Shown in pieces: positions 32,823 to 40,860 of a DNA stretch of 64,000 nt; position 1 is the first letter of the stretch; each line of letters opens with the position of its first letter. Location: positions 2,108,001 through 2,172,000 of the forward strand of contig CP075369.1 in assembly GCA_019454205.1 (NCBI GenBank). Direction: 5' to 3'. The translations under genes were made by a program, and so were the position numbers. Source of the DNA: Xanthobacteraceae bacterium (GTDB lineage Bacteria > Pseudomonadota > Alphaproteobacteria > Rhizobiales > Xanthobacteraceae). The notes below the pieces were generated by a model that made no database searches, was not told the origin of the DNA, and saw only the letters and a list, made by a program, of their open reading frames with translations.

Positions 32823-34046
32823 TCACAACCTCTCCCGCGATGGCGGCGGGCGTCGCCCTCCAGGCGGACGCGAGGCTTGCGGCGGCGGCTCGTTGCCCGG
32901 CTCGTCCGCATAGCGCGGCGCTACGCGATATTCCGGCGGCGGCGGGCGGCGATCGGAATATTCCGGTGGCGGACGTTGCCCGGAATATTCGGGAGGCGCG
33001 CGTCGCGGCGAATACGAAGCCGAAGAAGAAGCGCCCGCGCTGGCCGCCGCCATTCCGCCGAACAGATCGCGCGGACCTTTCCGGAACAGCCCCATCACAT
33101 TGAGAAGCTGCAAAATGCCGGCAAGGATCATCACCCAGAAGCCGATGCCGGTGAAGGAGAAGTTCAAGAGCTTCAATACATCCGGCACGTTCTGTCGTTG
33201 CGCCTGCGGCACCTCGCCGTTGACCAGCGCGTAATAGATCAGCGGAACGGCGATGGGGATCGCGATGGTCGCCAGCGCTTGCAGAACGGTGAGACTGTGC
33301 AACCGCATCCCGATGCCCTGCACGACGATCACCGCAAGCGCGAGCAGCGGGACAACATAGAGAATGTAGCTGATGCGGATTTTCCAGCGCAGGCTTTCGA
33401 TCCTCTCCTGCTCGCGCTGCTGCTGCGCGTTCAGCGGACGCTGCTGATTATTGAAGACGCGATCCAGCCGCCGTCCTGTATCAAGCAGGTCCAACATCTG
33501 CGAGCCGAGATTGCCGATGCCGAGCAGGCTCGACGAAGTGCTGCCGAACCCGAACTGCCCGCCGACGGAAACATAAGGCATTGCGCAACCGAGCAGCGCG
33601 ACCAGCGCAAGAATGGCGGTCCAGTACGACAGGAGCCGCCCGCCGAAAGCCGGACCGCGCGGCGCATCGTCCGAAACAGGCGCGCGTTCGCGCGGCGGCG
33701 GAGCACTGCGCGGCACACGCGGCGGGGATTCACCCCCAAGCGAACCTCGCGGTGGCGGTGCGGCACGCGGACCACGGGGAGCTTGCTCCGGCCGGAACGC
33801 TTCACGAGGCGGAGGCGGCGCGCGCCGTTCCGGCGGCGGCGGATCGTAGGCTGGAGCGGCCGCTTCCCGCGTTACATAAATATCGAGGGCGCGCGTACCT
33901 TCGATTTCGAAATCCAGTTCGTCTCCAAGCGTAGGATAGGATTCCGAACGCCATTGCCCCAGCACGAACGCATAACGTCGCCCGTCTTCGGCGCGGATCA
34001 ACCCCTGCCCCGCCTGCGCATTGAAATGAATGAGACTGCCACGCAT
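32823..34046 (-). CDS. Membrane protein with N-terminal cold-shock-like domain and Pro-rich linkers
   Basis: 407 residues. The first ~55 residues (GSLIHFNAQAGQGLIRAEDG, RYAFVLGQWRSE) resemble a cold-shock/OB fold: Gly-Ile-rich strand, FN, GxGLI, DG, RYAF. A Pro/Arg-rich linker follows (about 60-140), then four membrane helices (TAILALVALLGCAMPY ..., ISYILYVVPLLALAVIVV, LTVLQALATIAIPIAVPLIYYA, IGFWVMILAGILQLL) and a Pro/Arg/Tyr-rich tail. Function unknown. The ATG at 34046 has AGGGG ahead, and the longer frame upstream is not coding-like. The start is divergent from the 34205 gene. Confidence 0.75.
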   Translation of the reverse strand: MRGSLIHFNAQAGQGLIRAEDGRRYAFVLGQWRSESYPTLGDELDFEIEGTRALDIYVTREAAAPAYDPPPPERRAPPPPREAFRPEQAPRGPRAAPPPRGSLGGESPPRVPRSAPPPRERAPVSDDAPRGPAFGGRLLSYWTAILALVALLGCAMPYVSVGGQFGFGSTSSSLLGIGNLGSQMLDLLDTGRRLDRVFNNQQRPLNAQQQREQERIESLRWKIRISYILYVVPLLALAVIVVQGIGMRLHSLTVLQALATIAIPIAVPLIYYALVNGEVPQAQRQNVPDVLKLLNFSFTGIGFWVMILAGILQLLNVMGLFRKGPRDLFGGMAAASAGASSSASYSPRRAPPEYSGQRPPPEYSDRRPPPPEYRVAPRYADEPGNEPPPQASRPPGGRRPPPSRERL

Positions 34047-34204
34047 ACGCCACCCCTTACCCTGCAATCTTATCGGGCGGCATGAACTGCGCAACGACGC
34101 GAAAAGCACACCACCGCAGAATATTTTGTCCCAGCTTCCGGCTGTTTCGAATTCGGCATAAATTGGAACCGGCCTTAGCAAGGCTTTTGGGGGAAGTTTT
34201 ATTC

Positions 34205-34687
34205 ATGATTATAAAACATATTGCCGCCGCGATTTTTGCGGCGCTGTGCCTGTTTGTGTTTTCACCGGCAGATGCAAGAGAACGCAACTTCGACAAGGTC
34301 GGTCAGTGGCGGATCGGGGCTGTCGATGAAAAGGGCCGCTTTCACCGCTGCTTCGCGCAGAACGATAGCAAGAGCGGTATGTTGCGCATCGCCCACTTTC
34401 CCAATGGAAACTACAATTTCTCGACGCCGTGCTTCGGCCGCGGAGACATCGACGGCGACATCGAAGTATTCATGAGCGGCGAGAAAGGCCGCATCCGCAT
34501 GAAGGCCGTCCGTCAGGGGAGCAGCTGCCGCACCGTTGCCGGCGACCTGAACGAAGGCTGGATTGCCACGCTACGCGACGAAGGCAACCTGACCCTGGTT
34601 TTCGGCAAGGACAAGCCGAGCTGGTCGCTCAAGGGCTTCAAGGCGGCGATGGCCGCACTGAAAAGCTGCGTCGCGCAGAACAAATAA
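34205..34687 (+). CDS. Secreted protein, unknown
   Basis: 160 residues. A signal peptide (MIIKHIAAAIFAALCLFVFSPADA) precedes a domain starting FDKVGQWRIGAVDEKGRFHRC. The pattern W-x-I/V-G-x-x-x-(D)-x-x-G-R-F-x-x-C also appears in the large secreted protein at 41549 (WDVGVYTDDNTGRFSHC), so the two share a domain. Otherwise not recognised. A terminator follows. No strong ribosome site. Confidence 0.72.
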   Translation: MIIKHIAAAIFAALCLFVFSPADARERNFDKVGQWRIGAVDEKGRFHRCFAQNDSKSGMLRIAHFPNGNYNFSTPCFGRGDIDGDIEVFMSGEKGRIRMKAVRQGSSCRTVAGDLNEGWIATLRDEGNLTLVFGKDKPSWSLKGFKAAMAALKSCVAQNK

Positions 34688-34704
34688 TCTCCGCATGAAA
34701 AAAC

Positions 34705-34734
34705 CACCGGGGACGAAAGCCCCGGTGATTTTTT
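34705..34734 (+). terminator. Terminator
   Basis: CACCGGGG / CCCCGGTG stem with a 7-base loop, then a T-run of six, after the 34205 gene. Confidence 0.9.
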
Positions 34735-34767
34735 GCTGCGCCTTTTATTTTCCGCGGCGAACGCGGT

Positions 34768-35247
34768 TCAGCCGAGAAAATCGCGCTTCGACAACGCCAC
34801 GCCGTTATGCCGCAGGATCGCGTAGGCGGTGGTGAGATGAAAATAGAAATTCGGCAGCGCGTGGCGTTGAAGATAATCGAGGCCCTTGAACTCGAAGGTG
34901 CGCCCGCCACCCTTCAGGGAAACCGCCCGCTCCTCGCTGCCGTCGATCTTTGAGGCCGGCACGCTCTTGATGAAATCCACCGTCTTCGCGATCCGCGCAT
35001 AGAGATCGGCAAAGCTTTGTTCCTCGTCCGCGAAGCCCGGATTGTCGGCGCCGGATAACCGCGCAATACAACCCTTCGCGGTGTCGCTCGCCCGTTGCAC
35101 CTGACCGATCAACGGCAGCATGTCCGGTGCGAGCCGTGCCGCCGCAAGGCCGGGGTCCTGCGCTTCGCCCTTCTTCAGAAACGCAGTCAGATTTTCGAAA
35201 CCGCGCAGAAAATGCGGCACGGAGGCTTGAGACATCGAAAGGGCCAT
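34768..35247 (-). CDS. DUF1993 family protein
   Basis: 159 residues. The start MSQASVPHFLRGFENLTAFL and the element PNFYFHLTTAYAILRHNGV match DUF1993, a DinB-like four-helix family with a putative metal site formed by conserved His residues. Function unknown. The ATG at 35247 has AGGAA ahead. It is convergent with the 34205 gene and divergent from the next membrane protein. Confidence 0.85.
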   Translation of the reverse strand: MALSMSQASVPHFLRGFENLTAFLKKGEAQDPGLAAARLAPDMLPLIGQVQRASDTAKGCIARLSGADNPGFADEEQSFADLYARIAKTVDFIKSVPASKIDGSEERAVSLKGGGRTFEFKGLDYLQRHALPNFYFHLTTAYAILRHNGVALSKRDFLG

Positions 35248-35350
35248 TTCGGAGTTCCTTACATGGAGAACTTTGGATGCTAGGCATCTTGCGCGACAAG
35301 AACCAGCAGTCCGCGTTATAGAAAATGCATCGCTGAATCGAAGCAGGCGC

Positions 35351-35863
35351 ATGAGCGAGAAACCGGAAAACAACAAGAACGGAAGGCCGCCGAAGCTGGG
35401 CGAGACGCTTTTTCTCAGCGGCCTATGCTTTGCCGCGGGCCTGTTTCCTCTGCTGATCGGCCTTGGCGTGATCTCCGGCAATGTGGAAGCCGGGCCTGCG
35501 GGACGCGCGCTGGCTGTCGTTGCCGGCTTGGTATTTATCTTCGCGGGCATCATGGTTTTCGTACGCGACCGGGCCGGGGCGCGAAACGGTCAGGATATAC
35601 CTGCGGACGCGCCACTCGCGCTGCGCATCGGTGAGAGCATTCTTTCCGTCGTGCTGGTTGCGCTGTTTGCGTGCGTTTGCAGCGTGATCGCGTTCGGCCC
35701 TTTCTTTTCGTCGGCCTTGCTCGCGGACATGACCCGGCAAATGGGTAGTTTCGGCGCGGCAGTCTTTCGTATCTTGATGGGCGGATTCGCCGTTTTGCTC
35801 TGGTATGCCGCGATCTATCTGGCGCGCAGCAAACTCAGGAAACGCGGCACCGGGCCGCAATAG
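35351..35863 (+). CDS. Small multi-pass membrane protein, unknown
   Basis: 170 residues. Four hydrophobic helices (LFLSGLCFAAGLFPLLIGLG, ALAVVAGLVFIFAGIMVF, LSVVLVALFACVCSVIAFG, FRILMGGFAVLLWYAAIYL) with a polar N-terminus. No family recognised. The ATG at 35351 is the likeliest start. The longer open frame covers the divergent DUF1993 promoter region. Confidence 0.7.
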   Translation: MSEKPENNKNGRPPKLGETLFLSGLCFAAGLFPLLIGLGVISGNVEAGPAGRALAVVAGLVFIFAGIMVFVRDRAGARNGQDIPADAPLALRIGESILSVVLVALFACVCSVIAFGPFFSSALLADMTRQMGSFGAAVFRILMGGFAVLLWYAAIYLARSKLRKRGTGPQ

Positions 35864-35929
35864 CGCGCACCTTTATTCCGTCGCAGTCTGGGCGTTGAAA
35901 ACGAAGCAATTCCTCAGGGTATTCTACGC

Positions 35930-36544
35930 ATGATTTCCAGACGCACTCTTATCGCCGGATCTTTCGCGGCGGCAGCCGCCGGTATTCCGGTTCTCGCGCA
36001 GGACAACCCCATCACCGAGGCGCTGGTGCTGCGCGATCCGGCAATTCCCGCTGCCGGAAATCCGAAGGGCGACATCACCATCGTCGAATATTCCGATTAC
36101 CAGTGCCCCTATTGCCGCAAGGTGCATCCGGTTCTGCAGAAGGTGGTGAAGGAAGACGGCAACGTGCGCGTGGTCTTCAAGATCTGGCCGATCTTCGGCG
36201 CGGCTTCCGTTTATGCATCGCAGATGGTGCTCGCGACCCGCCCGCAAAATAAATACAACGAAGCGCATAGCGCGCTGATGCTTTCCGGCGTGCGCCTCAC
36301 CGATAGCGCGACGGACAGTGTGCTGGCTGGCATCGGGGTCAATGTCGAGGCCGCGAAGGCTACCCTGCGCAAGGACATTCAGGAAATCGGTTCGGTCCTG
36401 AAGCGCAACCATATGCAGGCCGAAGCGCTCGGCTTCCAGGGCACGCCGTCTTTCATCATCGGCAAATTCCGTGTCCCCGGTGCGCTCACGGAAGAAGTCT
36501 TCAAGCAGGCGATTGCCGACGCACGCAAGGCGCTGAAAGGCTGA
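35930..36544 (+). CDS. DsbA-family thioredoxin-like oxidoreductase
   Basis: 204 residues. An N-terminal export signal carries twin arginines (MISRRTLIAGSFAAAAAGIP), possibly Tat-type. The thioredoxin fold has a CPYC active site (Cys59, Cys62) and the cis-Pro motif GTPSF (171-175). The insert and length match DsbA/BdbD-like periplasmic thiol oxidoreductases (DSBA_2 type). It probably forms or isomerises disulfides. A small Cys-rich secreted protein follows directly. Confidence 0.9.
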   Translation: MISRRTLIAGSFAAAAAGIPVLAQDNPITEALVLRDPAIPAAGNPKGDITIVEYSDYQCPYCRKVHPVLQKVVKEDGNVRVVFKIWPIFGAASVYASQMVLATRPQNKYNEAHSALMLSGVRLTDSATDSVLAGIGVNVEAAKATLRKDIQEIGSVLKRNHMQAEALGFQGTPSFIIGKFRVPGALTEEVFKQAIADARKALKG

Positions 36545-36552
36545 GCGCAACC

Positions 36553-36819
36553 ATGCGTTCCGCCTGCATGTTCGCGGTCGTGCTGCTTGCCGTGACGTTT
36601 CCCGCCTCCGCGCAACAAAGCGCGCAGGACAAAGAATGGATCGCGCACTGCATCTCCCAGATCTCGGAGACCAATAAATCCCGCGCCCGCGCTTATTGCA
36701 CCTGCATGGCGGAGAGCGTCGATACCCCGGAGAAACTGCGCCAGACCGATCTGGAGCGTTCGTTTCCCCCGGTGCACCGGCTTTGCTTCGAGAAAGCTGG
36801 TTTCAAGGTACCGGACTAG
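36553..36819 (+). CDS. Small Cys-rich secreted protein, unknown
   Basis: 88 residues. A signal peptide (MRSACMFAVVLLAVTFPASA) is followed by a mature part with Cys in HCISQI, YCTCMAES and LCFEKAG. It lies 8 bases after the DsbA-like gene, so the two are probably co-transcribed and this may be a disulfide substrate. Converges with and overlaps the next gene by 4 bases. Confidence 0.72.
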   Translation: MRSACMFAVVLLAVTFPASAQQSAQDKEWIAHCISQISETNKSRARAYCTCMAESVDTPEKLRQTDLERSFPPVHRLCFEKAGFKVPD

Positions 36820-37184
36820 CCCGGCACGCAATCATAGTCGCTGTCGAAAAAGCGTTGCCGGTTCTCCGGCGTGAAAGGCACGTCCGGGCGGAATCCTACC
36901 GGGCAGGTCGCACCGATCCATCCCAATTCTTTTGCTGTCACGCTCAGGATGCCGGTGTCGATCGGCTCGTTGCGTTGCAGATGCCGCTCGATGCGATTCT
37001 TGCCATCGAGCGTCATGAAGAAAACCGTCACCGCCCGGTTGCAGACGTTACGCGTGTAATGCGAGCCATTGAAATCGCGCCACTCGGTACATTCTTCGAG
37101 ATGCATGCCGACTTTATTCTGCGCGTGCGCCACAGACACTAAAGCGCCAAACAAAATCGCGGCCATAGCGAGAAGGATGCGCAT
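36816..37184 (-). CDS. Small secreted protein, unknown
   Basis: 122 residues. The signal peptide ends near VAHAQN. The mature part has four Cys (ECTEW, VCNRAV, TCPVG, DCVPG) and a beta-rich pattern with an N-terminal LEECTEWRDFNGSHYTRNVC motif. Not recognised. The ATG at 37184 has GGAGGAAACC directly ahead, a strong site. The long open frame upstream is an artefact. Confidence 0.75.
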   Translation of the reverse strand: MRILLAMAAILFGALVSVAHAQNKVGMHLEECTEWRDFNGSHYTRNVCNRAVTVFFMTLDGKNRIERHLQRNEPIDTGILSVTAKELGWIGATCPVGFRPDVPFTPENRQRFFDSDYDCVPG

Positions 37185-37267
37185 GGTTTCCTCCGGGTGC
37201 CCGTTATTCCTACGATCATAACGCAACTCCCGACAGGCACGATTGCGTGAACGAAAGCGCAAACGAA

Positions 37268-37291
37268 AAGGCCGCCCCTGCGGGCGGCCTT
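37268..37291 (-). terminator. Terminator after the DUF2852 gene
   Basis: AAGGCCGCCC / GGGCGGCCTT stem with a 4-base loop, then TTTTCGTTT on the minus strand. Confidence 0.8.
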
Positions 37292-37311
37292 CGATCTTGT
37301 TTATGCAGGAA

Positions 37312-37770
37312 TTACTCCGGACGCTGATCGCTCTTTGGCTCGCTTTCGACAGTCCGGTTCTTGCGCTCGGCCATGAACTGGTCAAACTCGGTCTTGTCTT
37401 TCGCGAAGCGCAGGCGGTCGAGGAAATCCTGAAACTCGCGCTGCTCGTCTTCGAGACGCTTCAGCGTGTCCGAGCGATATTCGTCGAACGCGCGGTTGCC
37501 GGAAGACGGCGCGTAGGCGAAGCGGTCGCCGCCCATCATGCGCGCGCGCAGGCGATCCATCTTCCACTGATACTTCTGCATCTTGTATTCGCCCCGCGAG
37601 GCGCATCCGTAACCCATAAGCTCGCTCCTGTGTCCGCTCCCAAATCTGCCGGTGAAAATGATGAACGCGAGGGCCGCCAGACCCACCGGCCACCACACGA
37701 TGAAGCCCAGGACCATCAGGAAAACCCAGGCGAGAACTCCGAACTGATCGATCCGTGCCGCGATAGGCAT
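37312..37770 (-). CDS. DUF2852 family protein
   Basis: 152 residues. An N-terminal membrane helix pair (FGVLAWVFLMVLGFIVWWPVGLAALAFIIF) is followed by a long charged region, then SSGNRAFDEYRSDTLKRLEDE, the DUF2852 signature. The rest is helical and charged. Function unknown; common in Hyphomicrobiales. A palindrome (37809-37831) lies just ahead of the gene and the ribosome site GGAGA is good. Confidence 0.88.
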   Translation of the reverse strand: MPIAARIDQFGVLAWVFLMVLGFIVWWPVGLAALAFIIFTGRFGSGHRSELMGYGCASRGEYKMQKYQWKMDRLRARMMGGDRFAYAPSSGNRAFDEYRSDTLKRLEDEQREFQDFLDRLRFAKDKTEFDQFMAERKNRTVESEPKSDQRPE

Positions 37771-37808
37771 GTCGCTCTCCGTTTTCAGGCCCGTCTCCCC
37801 GGACCTCG

Positions 37809-37831
37809 TGTAAATGTAAATAACATTTACA
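37809..37831. promoter_or_regulatory. Operator-like palindrome ahead of the DUF2852 gene
   Basis: TGTAAATG-TAAATAA-CATTTACA, 8-bp perfect arms. It lies between the upstream TetR gene and DUF2852. A related but weaker repeat (TGTGAA...TTTACA) overlaps the TetR start. Confidence 0.7.
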
Positions 37832-37894
37832 TCGGATACGTCAAGCGGGGCCGGCAGTTATTTTCAGGGTCAGTGGAGAAATGGGGCCTTCGGC

Positions 37895-38524
37895 TCAGCC
37901 TTCAAGGCCGAGACCCTTGAGATAAATCAGCATTTGCGCCTCCAGCAGATCCTCGGCGCTCATGGGCAGCGGACGGCGCGCGGGATCGGCGCGCGCGAAC
38001 AGAGAAGCGATCCCGTGAGTCATCGACCAGATGTGCAGCGCCACCATCATGGCGGGCGGCCTGCCCTTCGCGGGCATTTTCGAGACGAGGATTTCTGCCG
38101 CGCCTCGAAGCTGCTGAAAGGAGCGGTCCGCCATTTCCCGCAGCTCGGCATCGTTACCGATAGCAACACCGCTCTCGAACATTGCCGCGTAATAGGACGG
38201 CTCGTTCCGCGCGAAGTTCAGATAGGCCGCTCCGATGCGGCGGAAGGCCTCCGCGGTGCTCGGCTTGCCCTCGCCCCACGCTTCACGAAGCCGTTCGGAA
38301 AAAAGCTGGAAGCCGCGCTTCGCGACATCCGCGATCAGTTCGTCGCGGTCGCGGAAATGACGATATGGCGCGGCCGGCGAAACCCCCGCCCAGCGCGCGG
38401 CATCGGCGAAGGTGAAGCCGGCAGGCCCCTTCTCCTTGATCAGTTCAAGCGCCGCGCGCACCAAATCCTCGCGCAGGTCGCCGTGGTGATAGCCGCGCGA
38501 CCCGCGGCCCGGTTTCCAGCTCAT
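37895..38524 (-). CDS. TetR/AcrR family regulator with WHG-type C-terminal domain
   Basis: 209 residues. The helix-turn-helix is typical (GFTFADAARWAGVSPAAPYRHFRDRDELIADVA). The C-terminal half carries the ARNEPSYYAAMF and LHIWSMTHGIASLF segments of the WHG/TetR_C_13 group. It lies upstream of DUF2852 on the same strand, with operator-like repeats both ahead of itself and ahead of DUF2852, so it probably controls both. The ATG at 38524 lies inside a repeat and has no ribosome site. Confidence 0.85.
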   Translation of the reverse strand: MSWKPGRGSRGYHHGDLREDLVRAALELIKEKGPAGFTFADAARWAGVSPAAPYRHFRDRDELIADVAKRGFQLFSERLREAWGEGKPSTAEAFRRIGAAYLNFARNEPSYYAAMFESGVAIGNDAELREMADRSFQQLRGAAEILVSKMPAKGRPPAMMVALHIWSMTHGIASLFARADPARRPLPMSAEDLLEAQMLIYLKGLGLEG

Positions 38525-38540
38525 GTGAATCGCTTTTACA
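38524..38540. promoter_or_regulatory. Candidate operator at the WHG-TetR start
   Basis: TGTGAATCGCTTTTACA, an imperfect inverted repeat (TGTGAA / TTTACA) overlapping the TetR start codon, with similar TGTAAA/TTTACA ends to the site at 37809. Confidence 0.45.
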
Positions 38541-38599
38541 TTAGCCCCGGCGCGGCAACAAATGGTGCCACAGTGCAGTGCATGGACTGCCTCAGCCGC

Positions 38600-39223
38600 T
38601 CACTTCCACGCGAATACCGGCTGCTCGAACTCCGCGACACGCGTTTCGCGTCCCGCCACCAGTTCGCAGAACTGGTAGACGATTGCCGCGGTCGGAGCGT
38701 GCAGGTGCGTATGCGGCAGCCTGATGCGAATGACCGGACGCGGGCTTTCCGGAATCGTGACGAAGCTGACCTTCTCCTTCGCGGCGAAATCTTCCACCGC
38801 GATCCGGTGCGCGACCGCTACTTCTTCGGGGTTGAGCCGCATCTCTGTACTGCGCTCAGCCCAAACCACGACCGGCGTGATGAGATAGCCGGAGCGCGTG
38901 ACGTAATCGTCGAGCGTGCCAAGGACGTCCTGCTCCGGAATGACGAGGCCAATTTCCTCCTCGATCTCGCGAAGTGCGGCCTGCGTCGCGGTCTCACCTT
39001 CGTCGCAACGTCCGCCGGGAAGCGCATATTGCCCGGCGTGGTTGCGCATCGTGGCAGGCCGCTCGGTCAGAATGAAAGCGGGCGTTCCATCATCGGCTGG
39101 AACCAGGGTGACTGCCACGGCGGCGTGTTTCAGTTTTTTATCGGCCGGGCCGGCGAGCCGCCGGAAGTTGCGGCAGCGCTCACTCACCAGTGATCTGAAT
39201 GTGGAGTCGAACAGCAAGGACAC
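38600..39223 (-). CDS. Nudix hydrolase, CoA diphosphatase-like
   Basis: 207 residues. The Nudix box reads GGRCDEGETATQAALREIEE then EIGL, with the full G-x5-E-x7-REUxEExGU pattern. Just before it, ILTERPATMRNHAGQYALPG matches the extra motif LLTxR-x-x-x-x-R-x-x-x-G-x-x-x-FPGG that marks CoA/NADH-like diphosphatases (NudL/PCD1 group). It likely hydrolyses CoA or acyl-CoA to phosphopantetheine and 3',5'-ADP. The start is GTG at 39223 (MSLLFDSTF). Confidence 0.87.
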   Translation of the reverse strand: MSLLFDSTFRSLVSERCRNFRRLAGPADKKLKHAAVAVTLVPADDGTPAFILTERPATMRNHAGQYALPGGRCDEGETATQAALREIEEEIGLVIPEQDVLGTLDDYVTRSGYLITPVVVWAERSTEMRLNPEEVAVAHRIAVEDFAAKEKVSFVTIPESPRPVIRIRLPHTHLHAPTAAIVYQFCELVAGRETRVAEFEQPVFAWK

Positions 39224-39349
39224 GTTAAATACAATTCAAATGCGGAAACAGGATTCTACAAGTGCGAACCGCGCCATCCACGACATGCGCGGAACCGCTC
39301 ACCGGCTGATGCGTTTGCGTTCTGGTACAGCCTGATCGGGAGAAACGCC

Positions 39350-39568
39350 ATGCGTAAACTCGCCCTCGCCGCCATTCTTGCCGCCGCCACGTCTCATGCA
39401 CTCGCGCAGGAGAACGAATTCTATGTCGTGCAGAATATCCAGACTCTCAAATGCCAGATCGTGACCGAGTATCCGGTCACCGCCTCGGCCAAAGTGATGG
39501 TGAATAATAAATTCACGCAACGCGAGGACGCCGAGACGGCGATGAAAACGCTGACCGTCTGCCGTTAG
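39350..39568 (+). CDS. Small secreted protein, unknown
   Basis: 72 residues. Signal peptide (MRKLALAAILAAATSHALAQ), then a beta-rich mature part with two Cys (LKCQIV, LTVCR) that probably pair. Good ribosome site (GGGAGAAACGCC). Looks like a member of a short family of exported beta proteins common in these genomes, name not known to me. Confidence 0.72.
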   Translation: MRKLALAAILAAATSHALAQENEFYVVQNIQTLKCQIVTEYPVTASAKVMVNNKFTQREDAETAMKTLTVCR

Positions 39569-39583
39569 GCAGACGGTTTCGCC

Positions 39584-39820
39584 TTAGCGATTGAAATCGC
39601 GCGCGTAACGCGGGTTGATATAGCAGCGTTCGGTATGGTTCGAACGCGAGGCAAGACACTGCTCGAACGTGTAGGCCGCACAAATCGGAACGATCGACCA
39701 AGCATATTGCTCGTCACGGCACCAGAGGTCCGGCGGCGGCGACTGATAGCGCTGCGCATCGGCGACAGCGGTCGAAACGGCGAGCGCCAGCAGCGCTGCA
39801 GGGAGTAATTTCTTGATCAT
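39584..39820 (-). CDS. DUF3551 family small secreted protein (copy 1)
   Basis: 78 residues. Signal peptide, then the Cys pattern LWCRDEQYAWSIVPICAAYTFEQCLASRSNHTERCYINPRY. The tail C-x-x-NP-x-Y and spacing of four Cys are DUF3551, a family of small exported proteins found in multiple copies in Bradyrhizobium relatives. Copy 2 follows upstream. Good ribosome site (AAAAGGAAA). Confidence 0.83.
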   Translation of the reverse strand: MIKKLLPAALLALAVSTAVADAQRYQSPPPDLWCRDEQYAWSIVPICAAYTFEQCLASRSNHTERCYINPRYARDFNR

Positions 39821-39846
39821 CGTCGATTTCCTTTTGGTATCTTGAA

Positions 39847-40080
39847 CTATCTCTCGCGCGGCCGGGCCTGCGCATATTTCGGATTCATGTAGCAACGATC
39901 GCTGGCGCTGCTGCGCGCCTGCAGGCACTGCTGGAATGTAGCGGACGAACACACTTCGACTGTCGCCCAGACATTGATCGTGTAGCACCAGAGATCGGCC
40001 GGCGCACTCGCACTCTGCGCGCGGGCCTGACCGGCGAGAAGCGCGCCTGCAAGTACAAGGCCGCACAGAACCTTTCTCAT
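39847..40080 (-). CDS. DUF3551 family small secreted protein (copy 2)
   Basis: 77 residues. Signal peptide (MRKVLCGLVLAGALLAGQARAQ), then LWCYTINVWATVEVCSSATFQQCLQARSSASDRCYMNPKY, the same Cys pattern as copy 1. A tandem duplicate, 26 bases upstream of copy 1 on the same strand, so they probably share a transcript. GGAGGAAAC directly ahead of the ATG at 40080. Confidence 0.83.
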   Translation of the reverse strand: MRKVLCGLVLAGALLAGQARAQSASAPADLWCYTINVWATVEVCSSATFQQCLQARSSASDRCYMNPKYAQARPRER

Positions 40081-40246
40081 GTTTCCTCCGACCGGCGGGA
40101 TTTGCGTTAAGACCAAATCCGCCGCCTGCGGCCGGAACCTATAGCCCATCCCGGGCGCCCCGATAAGCGCACTGGATGGCCGATTTCCAAGGCTTGCCGC
40201 AATGGCCGCGCGCCCCTATGGCGGGACGATCCCGGAGCCGCCAGCC

Positions 40247-40849
40247 ATGCGCAGATTCGCTCTTTTCCTCTCCGTCACAATCTTGTGTCTCCTTGCCTGG
40301 ACGCTTCCCGTGCTGGCCTGCGCCTGCTGCTCCAATGAAGGCCAGCGTTACGTCAAAGTGGAGAAACTTGAGGCCCACAGGCTGGAGGTTTTCAAGCAGT
40401 TGCGCTTCGCAAAGCGGGCGCGGCTTTATCTCGGAGAAAGCGATCTGGGTGACGTGAAAGGCATCGAACGACCCGCTGATTCCTACGACCTGAGCGTCAC
40501 TTTCACCGGCAATCGTATGCAATTCGCTTTCCGCGACGACAAGAAAAACGAAGGCACGCTGACCGTCGCGGTACCCGAAAGCATCTCGATTTTCGAGGTC
40601 GATCCACGCGAACCGGACGGCGGCAAAGATCGTGTCGGCCCGCTGCTGTATAAGGAATGGAAACTGATCGCGAACTTTTCCGGCACCGGCATCTTCAGGA
40701 GCGGGAACGGCGGCTATCAGAAGATCGCGTTGATCGCGCAGGGGCGAGGCAACAGTTGCACCGATGCGGAAAGCTTCACGCACTGGACGCTTTATATCTA
40801 TGGACCTGCTGGTGAATATCTGCTCTTCGGCGAACTCGTGAAGCAGTAG
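40247..40849 (+). CDS. Secreted protein with N-terminal Cys cluster, unknown
   Basis: 200 residues. The signal region (MRRFALFLSVTILCLLAWTLPVLA) is followed at once by CACCSNEGQRYVKVEKLEAH. The Cys cluster could be a lipoprotein anchor or a metal/disulfide site; the lipobox is not canonical. The rest is a beta-rich domain with two later Cys-poor segments (LYLGESDLGDVKGIERP, SFTHWTLYIYGPAGE). Not recognised by name. It is followed 11 bases later by a Nudix gene. Confidence 0.7.
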   Translation: MRRFALFLSVTILCLLAWTLPVLACACCSNEGQRYVKVEKLEAHRLEVFKQLRFAKRARLYLGESDLGDVKGIERPADSYDLSVTFTGNRMQFAFRDDKKNEGTLTVAVPESISIFEVDPREPDGGKDRVGPLLYKEWKLIANFSGTGIFRSGNGGYQKIALIAQGRGNSCTDAESFTHWTLYIYGPAGEYLLFGELVKQ

Positions 40850-40860
40850 GCAATCCTCTC

